From: Algicola sp.
Lineage (GTDB): Bacteria; Bacteroidota; Bacteroidia; Flavobacteriales; Flavobacteriaceae
Direction: 5' to 3'
NCBI GenBank assembly: GCA_018222915.1
Contig: JAAEZI010000013.1
Span: 1-37,160, forward strand
DNA length: 37,160 nucleotides
The notes under the pieces were generated by a model. That model saw only the letters and a program-made list of their open reading frames with translations, was not told the origin of the DNA and ran no database searches. Positions 22,678-28,985 of the stretch are shown here, piece after piece. How positions within the stretch are numbered: the first letter of the stretch is position 1; each line of letters starts with the position of its first letter. The position numbers and the translations under genes were made by a program.

Positions 22678-23939
22678 CAGTTAAAAAGACTTAGTTGCTG
22701 ACTCAGGGATTGTTGGTATTTACTCTTTGAATTTTGAAGAATTAAACCTTTTATGGTTTCAGGCGCAAGATCCCGATGTTTAAAGGGATCACTTTCACAT
22801 ACCAAAAAATATTTAGCACGATTTAGAGCCACACCTATTTTTTTAAGATGTTCCCAATTTAAGCGTCGAAATCGCCGAGCATTTAAAATTTTATGGACAG
22901 ATCGCATTCCCAATCCAGGAATTCTTGCTAGCATTCGTTTATCGGCACGGTTTATATCCACAGGAAATTCATGAAGATTTCTTAATGCCCAGCTCAACTT
23001 GGGATCAATATCCAGATCCAAATGTTGATGTTGCGCGTTTAAAATTTCGCTAACGTCAAAACCGTAAAAGCGCATGAGCCAATCGGTTTGATATAATCTA
23101 TTCTCGCGTAACATCGGTACAGCACTACCAATTTGAGGTAAGCGATCATCATAGCTTATAGGAACATAGCCTGAGTAATACACACGTTTTAGATTAAAGT
23201 TTTTGTAAAAATGATTGGACGTCTGCATGATTTGAAAATCACTTTCACCGCTAGCACCTATAATCATTTGCGTACTTTGTCCGGCAGGTGCATATTTTGG
23301 TGTATGCTTAATGTCTTTTTTTTCAGCTTTGTATTGAAGGATTTCATTCTTTACTTTCACCATAGGTTTTATAAAGTCCTCCCGTTTTTTGTCTGGTGCT
23401 AATTTTTTTAAGCCTGCCTTAGTTGGGATTTCGATATTCACACTCAAACGATCTGCATAAAGTCCGGCTTCTCTCATTAACTCGTCGGAAGCTCCAGGAA
23501 TCGATTTCAAATGGATATAGCCATTAAAGTTTTCTTCTAATCTTAATTTTTTAGCGACAGCGACTAAGCGTTCCATTGTGTAATCCGCATTCTTAAAGAT
23601 ACCAGAGCTTAAAAACAACCCTTCAATGTAATTGCGCCTGTAAAAGTTGATGGTGAGATCTACGACTTCTTGAACTTTAAAAGCCGCGCGTTTGATATCA
23701 TTACTTTTTCTTGTAACACAGTAGGCACAATCAAAAATGCAATGATTAGTCAATAAAATTTTAAGTAGTGAAACACATCTGCCATCTTCTGTATAGGAGT
23801 GACAAATTCCCATACCCGTAGCATCTCCTAAACCCTTATTGGTATTGGCTCGTTTGCTTCCGCTTGAAGAACATGACACATCATATTTTGCAGCATCAGC
23901 TAATATTTTTAATTTTTCTTGAATGCGTTCAAACGACAT
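22677..23939 (-). CDS. TIGR03916-type radical SAM protein, putative DNA modification/repair
   Basis: The 420-residue protein has the radical SAM cluster C67-x3-C71-x2-C74 ('NHCIFDCAYC') and further cysteines C23, C46 and C55 that could hold a second cluster or structural site. The SAM barrel spans ~60-300 and a helix-hairpin-helix DNA-binding region ~329-383 ('DINRADKRMLARIPGLGMRS'). Spore photoproduct lyase is a mechanistic analogue, but the family's reaction is unknown. The extreme C-terminus (residues 415-419) is QLSLF, matching the consensus of the DnaN sliding-clamp binding pentapeptide. It is coupled to the TIGR03915 gene downstream, and a long palindrome lies 33 bp upstream of its ATG. 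Confidence 0.9.
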   Translation of the reverse strand: MSFERIQEKLKILADAAKYDVSCSSSGSKRANTNKGLGDATGMGICHSYTEDGRCVSLLKILLTNHCIFDCAYCVTRKSNDIKRAAFKVQEVVDLTINFYRRNYIEGLFLSSGIFKNADYTMERLVAVAKKLRLEENFNGYIHLKSIPGASDELMREAGLYADRLSVNIEIPTKAGLKKLAPDKKREDFIKPMVKVKNEILQYKAEKKDIKHTPKYAPAGQSTQMIIGASGESDFQIMQTSNHFYKNFNLKRVYYSGYVPISYDDRLPQIGSAVPMLRENRLYQTDWLMRFYGFDVSEILNAQHQHLDLDIDPKLSWALRNLHEFPVDINRADKRMLARIPGLGMRSVHKILNARRFRRLNWEHLKKIGVALNRAKYFLVCESDPFKHRDLAPETIKGLILQNSKSKYQQSLSQQLSLFN

Positions 23940-23972
23940 AAGCAGGTTTTTTTTGTAAATATCGTGAATTAT

Positions 23973-24009
23973 GTGATATTATTCAAACATATGTTTGATT
24001 TAATATCAC
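23973..24009. promoter_or_regulatory. nested palindrome with opposed -7-like elements
   Basis: A perfect 16-bp palindrome TCAAACATATGTTTGA (23983-23998) is framed by GTGATATTA (23973-23981) and its reverse complement TAATATCAC (24001-24009), giving a 37-bp near-perfect inverted repeat. The core holds TATGTTTG on each strand (23990-23997 on +; 23991-23984 on -), an exact fit to the Bacteroidota -7 element TAnnTTTG. No good -33 TTG lies at the right distance on either side. It is between the divergent radical SAM and zincin genes and could be an operator, divergent promoters, or both. Confidence 0.6.
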
Positions 24010-24080
24010 TTTATGAAATGGGTTAAGAATAACTTTGAAAACTTCAACAAAACCCTAATTTCTTCAGTATTATGGTCCTA

Positions 24081-24689
24081 ATGAAGCGTTTTATTCTAAT
24101 CATTTTAATCTGTATCAGTCCAACTATGAGTGCACAGCATACCATTCCACAATCTATCGAACAAGAAGTAGTAAAAGCACTTACCTATTACCCTGAATTG
24201 GATAGCACTGTCATTAAAATCAAGTTTAAAAAGCATATTAAGAAATCCACTATGCAAGCGCGTCCCACTTTTGGGAGTTTTTTCCGAAGTAAAAAAAAGA
24301 GACGCTACATCATATTGATAAGCGAATCATTCAAAATTTCAGATAAGGAGTTTAAGACCAAAAATATACCTTCAGATATCTTAATTGGATGGATTGGCCA
24401 TGAATTGGGTCACATTATGGATTATCAAGATCGCAGTAATTTAAATCTTATATGGTTTGGGATTAATTATTTGTTGTCTGACAATCACATTGTTGAAGCC
24501 GAGCGAGCAGCCGATACCTTTGCCGTTGCACACGGTATGGAGGATTACATCTTAAAAACCAAGGATTTTATTTTGAATCATGCGCAGATAAATACCGCCT
24601 ACAAAGAACGTATCAAGCGCTATTATCTATCACCTGAGGAAATCATGGAATTAGTAAAGCAGCGTGATATGCCATTACAAACCGATTAA
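24081..24689 (+). CDS. small exported zincin-like metallopeptidase
   Basis: The 202-residue protein (ATG at 24081; an ATG at 24072 gives three more residues) has a signal peptide ending near 'MSAQ'. The zinc-binding motif HELGH is at about 107-111 and a third-ligand Glu lies ~30 residues later in 'IVEAERAADTFAVAHG'. This HExxH...E arrangement is that of gluzincin peptidases (M48-like), but the protein is much smaller than typical M48 enzymes. It has a basic N-terminal region ('KFKKHIKKST', 'RSKKKRR') and no second membrane segment. The substrate is unknown. The stop overlaps the stop of the convergent GH3 gene (bases 24686-24689). Confidence 0.8.
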   Translation: MKRFILIILICISPTMSAQHTIPQSIEQEVVKALTYYPELDSTVIKIKFKKHIKKSTMQARPTFGSFFRSKKKRRYIILISESFKISDKEFKTKNIPSDILIGWIGHELGHIMDYQDRSNLNLIWFGINYLLSDNHIVEAERAADTFAVAHGMEDYILKTKDFILNHAQINTAYKERIKRYYLSPEEIMELVKQRDMPLQTD

Positions 24690-26212
24690 ACGCTTGCTAT
24701 AAAGTCTTCCCACTCTGAAAATTTCTCCTCACCCATCACGCGTTCCATTTTCACTTGTCCGCCTTTCTTTTTATTTCGTGCATTCCAATCATAAAATGCG
24801 TCGGGAGACACCACCTTCACTTTAACACCATGAAGGGCTTTACTCCTTGCAACTTTGTAGTTTTTATTGGCTTCTTTTAGTGCGTTGTCTAATGCATCTG
24901 CCAAGGCGTCACTATCTTTTGATTTAGCATCAGATCCCAAATACCAAAAATGATAAAATTCGTCGTCATCTGCTCTTTTAGCACAAATGGTATACTCCGG
25001 TATTTTCATATCGAATTGTTCTTCTAATTCGCGCATGGCAGCATCCATTTTATTGACAGATAATTGCGAACCAACCGTGTTTAGAAAAAATTTTGTGCGT
25101 CCGGTAATTTTGATTTCGGCGCGATCGGTGTCTGTAAATTCTATGGTATCACCAATTAGGTAACGCCAAGCACCACTTACCGTACTAATGATAAGCACAT
25201 AGTCTTGATTCGTTTTTACGTCCTTGAGAGTGATTGCAGGAGCGTTTTCTGTGAGAGAACCATCTTCATTGATATATTCAGGTTGAAATGGTACGAATTC
25301 AAAATAAATGCCATGATCCGTATTGAGTTGCATCGCATCGGTTTCTGGACGAACCTGAGTCGCGATATAGCCTTCGGAAGCCAAATAGGTATCAATAACC
25401 GTTACAGGTTTGCCCATGAGCGCTTTAAAACTTTTTTCATAGGGTCCGAAAGCCACACCACCAGATGTATAAACTTGGAGATTCGGCCAGATATCATGAA
25501 TATGATCGAGTTTGTGAAAATCAATCACTTTTTGAAGCATCAGTTCAATCCACGATGGAATACCACTAAGTGCGCCAATATCCCAATCTGCTGCTCTTTC
25601 CGCAATATGTTGCACACGATCGTCCCAATCATCAATTTTGGCTATCTCCTCTCCTGGTTTATAATAGCCACGAAACCACGATGGAATGTTACTCGCAGTA
25701 ATACCACTAATCTCACCCTCTAAATGATCATGTCGTTCTTCAAGGTCTGTAGAACTTCCCAACATCATGATTTCCTTTTCGAAAAAATCGGCTGGTAAAT
25801 CAAAATTCTTCAACGCAAAAACTTGCTTGATACCAGATTGTCTAATAGCCTCAATCATGTCATCTGTCACAGGAATTCGTTTACTTGTTTTTCCTGTGGT
25901 TCCTGAGCTTAAAGCAAAGTAAGACGGACTTCCAGGCCAAGTCACATCGGTTTGACCTTCATGGAGTTTATACCACCATTTGTCGTTTAACGAATGATAG
26001 TCAAAATAAGGAACGCTCTCTGCAAAAGCTCGTGGCATATCATCGGCATTCAAAATACTTTCAAAATTATAAGCTTTACCAAACTGCGTATTTTTGGCTT
26101 TTTCAAGAATGTGTTTTAAAACCATTTCTTGAGCTTCTACATGATTCACCTCTGAAGTGAGTGTGTCTTTTAAGTTGATAACACCTTTGATAATATTTCC
26201 TAAAATAGCCAT
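24686..26212 (-). CDS. GH3 family (auxin-responsive-like) acyl-acid-amido synthetase
   Basis: The 508-residue protein belongs to the adenylate-forming GH3 family, which in plants joins amino acids to acyl acids such as jasmonate or auxin via an acyl-AMP. The ATP/AMP motifs are visible: 'LSSGTTGKTSKRIP' (101-114), 'YLASEGYIA' near 290 (family YxxSE), and 'WRYLIGDTIEFTD' near 355 (family Y-x-x-GD). The C-terminal cap reads 'EYTICAKRADDDEFYHFWYL' and 'GQVKMERV'. Bacterial homologues occur in many Bacteroidota, and their substrates are unknown. No signal peptide is present, so it is cytosolic. It lies 30 bp downstream of the copper-protein gene on the same strand and could be cotranscribed, although no shared role is evident. 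Confidence 0.88.
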   Translation of the reverse strand: MAILGNIIKGVINLKDTLTSEVNHVEAQEMVLKHILEKAKNTQFGKAYNFESILNADDMPRAFAESVPYFDYHSLNDKWWYKLHEGQTDVTWPGSPSYFALSSGTTGKTSKRIPVTDDMIEAIRQSGIKQVFALKNFDLPADFFEKEIMMLGSSTDLEERHDHLEGEISGITASNIPSWFRGYYKPGEEIAKIDDWDDRVQHIAERAADWDIGALSGIPSWIELMLQKVIDFHKLDHIHDIWPNLQVYTSGGVAFGPYEKSFKALMGKPVTVIDTYLASEGYIATQVRPETDAMQLNTDHGIYFEFVPFQPEYINEDGSLTENAPAITLKDVKTNQDYVLIISTVSGAWRYLIGDTIEFTDTDRAEIKITGRTKFFLNTVGSQLSVNKMDAAMRELEEQFDMKIPEYTICAKRADDDEFYHFWYLGSDAKSKDSDALADALDNALKEANKNYKVARSKALHGVKVKVVSPDAFYDWNARNKKKGGQVKMERVMGEEKFSEWEDFIASV

Positions 26213-26242
26213 TGTTATGTTGATTTGTTAAGTTGGTTTATG

Positions 26243-26563
26243 TTACGCTGCTAATTGTTGGCAAGCTTCAGCACAAGCTCTGCAAGATGCTGCACATTGC
26301 TTACAATGCTCGTGATTATGAGCTTCACAATGGTCTGCACAGTACTCACAAATTTCAGCACAAAGTAACGCGTACTGTTTGACAAAAGCACTGTCGGAGG
26401 CCATCATTTTAATACAGATGTAACATGCGTCTATGCATTGTACACAGCATTTCGGACAATCATTCATACTTTGTTGGCCAGCCATTTCCGTTAAGCAATT
26501 TTGGCAATCTACAAGACATTTTTGACAGGCTTCAATACAAGATATATAAGTTTTGTTCATCAC
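26243..26563 (-). CDS. Cys-rich four-helix-bundle copper-binding protein (Csp/DUF326-like)
   Basis: The 106-residue protein carries 20 cysteines, mostly as CxxxC and CxxC on amphipathic helices ('SCIEACQKCLVDCQNC', 'DCPKCCVQCIDACYIC', 'LCAEICEYCADHCEAHNH', 'CKQCAASCRACAEACQ'). This pattern is that of cytosolic copper storage proteins (Csp3 type), where a four-helix tube binds many Cu(I) ions through its Cys-lined core. There is no Tat or Sec signal, which fits the cytosolic branch. The His-rich 'EAHNHEHCKQC' probably lies at the open end of the bundle. The gene directly precedes GH3 on the same strand. The ATG at 26563 is followed by a second Met codon; either could start. Confidence 0.9.
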   Translation of the reverse strand: MMNKTYISCIEACQKCLVDCQNCLTEMAGQQSMNDCPKCCVQCIDACYICIKMMASDSAFVKQYALLCAEICEYCADHCEAHNHEHCKQCAASCRACAEACQQLAA

Positions 26564-26636
26564 TAAAAATTTAATAGATTAATAAATACAAGGTCGCCAA
26601 AAATTAACGGTTTTAATAATGCTAAGACTAAAAGTA

Positions 26637-26705
26637 TTAACTCATATCGTTTTTCGTTTAAAACCATTGTTAACTCATATAAGCTAAGTATTACTCCTAT
26701 TACTC
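26637..26705. promoter_or_regulatory. cluster of TTAACTC/TTACTC repeats upstream of the EEP gene
   Basis: TTAACTCATAT occurs exactly at 26637-26647 and 26670-26680, a 33-bp period (three helical turns). TTACTC follows at 26691-26696 and 26700-26705, 9 bp apart. The cluster lies between divergent genes (copper protein and EEP hydrolase). A regulator site is possible but no protein can be named; AT-rich chance similarity is not excluded. Confidence 0.3.
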
Positions 26706-26772
26706 AAATAACTAGGAAGCTATACTTGAATTGGTTACATTGAATGCAATTCAACCAACCTCTATTTTATTC

Positions 26773-27840
26773 ATGACTTTCAAATTAGTATTAAAAATCT
26801 TTGGGATTATTGCGATTCTCATCACGATTACCCCAATTTTTGCATTAGACTATTGGTGGATACGGATCTTCGATTTTCCGCACACGCAATTAACGTTTCT
26901 AACAGCGCTAGCCATTCTTGTTTATTTTATCAAGTTTGATTTTAAAAACGAAGGAGATTATGCCTTTGTACTGATATTAGTCGCTTGTTTTATCTTTCAA
27001 TTTGTTAAAATATATCCGTTTACCTTATTTGCAGGTGAAGAACTAAAACCATCTTCAAAAAATGTGACAACACAAATCAGTTTTCTAACAGCTAATGTTT
27101 ATCAAGATAATGAGGATACTCAAAAAATTATCAAAGCTATAGATGATTCCGATGCAGATGTCATGGTATTAACAGAGGCCAATAATCGGTGGAGAGATGT
27201 TATTTCTCAGGCCATTTCGGATGATTACAAGTATCAAATTGAATTTCCTTTGGACAATACCTATGGAATGCTGTTGTATTCAAAGTTAAAATTAGTAAAT
27301 CCAGAAGTCAAGTTTTTAATCAATGATAGTATTCCTTCTATTCACTCGAAATTAGTAATAACTTCAGGGGATACCATTCAGTTATATGCGATTCATCCAA
27401 CACCTCCTATGCCTCAACATAATCCTATGTCGACCGATCGAGATGCTGAAATGATGTTAGTTGCTAAAAAAGTGATCGATTCTAAGTTGCCCGTGGTTGT
27501 TTTAGGAGATTTTAATGATGTGTCTTGGTCAAAAACAAATCAGTTATTTAAAAGAAACAGCATGCTCTTAGATCCGAGAATTGGACGTGGTATTTACAGC
27601 ACGTATAATGCGCAAAAATTTCTTTTGAGATGGCCATTAGATCATATATTTTGTTCTAAAGAATTTCGTTTAAAGGATTTTAAAACCTATGATGAGACCT
27701 CCTCTGATCACTTTCCTTTATACGCCAAATTAAGCTTTGAACCAGAAAAGGCAAGCGAGCAAGAACCCGAGTCACCATCAGAGAGCGATAAGAAACAATT
27801 GCAGGAACAACTCACTAAAATCTCAAAAACTTCGGACTAA
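26773..27840 (+). CDS. membrane-anchored endonuclease/exonuclease/phosphatase family protein
   Basis: With the ATG at 26773 the protein has 355 residues; the open frame begins at a TTG at 26731. Three membrane helices fill roughly 1-80 ('LVLKIFGIIAILITITPIFA', 'LTFLTALAILVYFI', 'YAFVLILVACFIFQFV'). An EEP (DNase I-like) domain follows from ~95. Catalytic motifs are seen: 'FLTANVYQDN' (Asn), 'VLTEAN' (Glu), 'VVLGDFNDVSWS' (Asp/Asn), and 'WPLDHIF' with 'SSDHFPLYA' (final Asp-His pair). The domain is placed on one side of the membrane by the helices, probably periplasmic, similar to YafD-like proteins. The tail is acidic and low-complexity ('EQEPESPSESDKKQ'). Substrate (nucleic acid, lipid or phosphodiester) is unknown. 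It stops 4 bp before the convergent bshA stop. Confidence 0.87.
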   Translation: MTFKLVLKIFGIIAILITITPIFALDYWWIRIFDFPHTQLTFLTALAILVYFIKFDFKNEGDYAFVLILVACFIFQFVKIYPFTLFAGEELKPSSKNVTTQISFLTANVYQDNEDTQKIIKAIDDSDADVMVLTEANNRWRDVISQAISDDYKYQIEFPLDNTYGMLLYSKLKLVNPEVKFLINDSIPSIHSKLVITSGDTIQLYAIHPTPPMPQHNPMSTDRDAEMMLVAKKVIDSKLPVVVLGDFNDVSWSKTNQLFKRNSMLLDPRIGRGIYSTYNAQKFLLRWPLDHIFCSKEFRLKDFKTYDETSSDHFPLYAKLSFEPEKASEQEPESPSESDKKQLQEQLTKISKTSD

Positions 27841-27844
27841 TCAT

Positions 27845-28981
27845 TTAAGAAATTAGGCACTTTTTAAGCGTGTCTTCATAGATAGCCTCGTACTGTGGAA
27901 CAATTTCATGAATGTCAAACTTTTTGGCAGTTTCACGAGCATTGGTTTTAAATGCTTTCAATCGGTCGGCATCTTTTAAAATGAACAAGGCATTTTTGGA
28001 CATGTCATCCACATCATTTTTTTGACTTAAGAATCCCGATTCGCCGTGTACATTAACTTCAGGAATACCTCCTGTGTTACTTGAAATTACAGGAACGCCT
28101 GAGGCCATTGCTTCTAATGCTGATAATCCGAAACTTTCGGTTAACGATGGTAATAGAAAGAGATCACTAAATCCTAGGATTTTATCAATTTCGTTGCTAT
28201 TTCCAAAAAAAACGACTTTCTCTTCAATCCCTAATTCTTCACAAAGACGTTCGGCTGGTTCTCTTTCAGGACCCTCACCCACCATCATCAGGCGCGATGG
28301 GACTTCCTTTTGAATATTATAAAATACCTTGATCACATCAGGAATTTGTTTCACCTTTCTGAAATTACTGATATGCGTAATAATTTTTTCATCATCTGAG
28401 GCCATCATCGCACGTTCGCAATCGGTAAATTTTGAACCATACTTACTCAAATCAATGAAATTAGGGACGACGTTAATGTCTTTTTTAATATGAAACAAAC
28501 GTAAAGTATCATCTTTTAAACTTTGTGAAACCGATGTCACTGTATCAGATTTATTGATGCTAAAGGTAACTGCTGGCTTATAAAAGGGATGACTTCCCAC
28601 TAAGGTAATATCGGTTCCGTGTAAGGTGGTGACAATAGGGACATATATGCCATCTTCTTGTAACATTTTTTTCGCCATATAAGCCGCATAAGCATGAGGA
28701 ATGGCATAGTGTACATGCAAGACTTCGATTTTATGAAGCTTAACCATATCTACTAATTTGCTCGACAAGGCTAGTTCGTAAGGTTGATATAAGAATAATG
28801 GATATTCAGGAACGGTCACTTCATGGTAATGAACATTATTGCCTAATAGTTCTAACCTAACGGGTTGGCTATACGTAATAAAATGTATTTCATGGCCACG
28901 TTTGGACAATTCGAGTCCAAGTTCTGTGGCAACAACACCACTTCCTCCAAAAGTTGGATAACAAACAATTCCTATTCGCAT
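27845..28981 (-). CDS. bshA: BshA, N-acetyl-alpha-D-glucosaminyl L-malate synthase
   Basis: The 378-residue GT4 glycosyltransferase performs the first step of bacillithiol synthesis, joining UDP-GlcNAc to L-malate. Family hallmarks are 'MRIGIVCYPTFGGSGVVATE' at the start, 'FITYSQPVRLEL', 'VHYAIPHAYAAYMAK', 'TTLHGTDITLVG', 'TSVSQSLK', and the C-terminal donor site 'PSLTESFGLSALEAMASG'. Bacillithiol is the main low-molecular thiol in several Bacteroidota as well as Firmicutes, so the cell probably uses it against oxidants and electrophiles (compare the OYE-osmC operon). The gene starts 4 bp after the stop of the NagZ-like gene, forming a two-gene operon as seen in related bacteria. Confidence 0.95.
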   Translation of the reverse strand: MRIGIVCYPTFGGSGVVATELGLELSKRGHEIHFITYSQPVRLELLGNNVHYHEVTVPEYPLFLYQPYELALSSKLVDMVKLHKIEVLHVHYAIPHAYAAYMAKKMLQEDGIYVPIVTTLHGTDITLVGSHPFYKPAVTFSINKSDTVTSVSQSLKDDTLRLFHIKKDINVVPNFIDLSKYGSKFTDCERAMMASDDEKIITHISNFRKVKQIPDVIKVFYNIQKEVPSRLMMVGEGPEREPAERLCEELGIEEKVVFFGNSNEIDKILGFSDLFLLPSLTESFGLSALEAMASGVPVISSNTGGIPEVNVHGESGFLSQKNDVDDMSKNALFILKDADRLKAFKTNARETAKKFDIHEIVPQYEAIYEDTLKKCLIS

Positions 28982-28985
28982 GGTA

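Noticed and set aside
23983-23998. A true LexA (SOS) box
   Set aside because: The symmetric change from GAAC to AAAC removes a key base of the known Firmicute box, and LexA is often absent in this phylum; kept only as a possibility in the palindrome finding.
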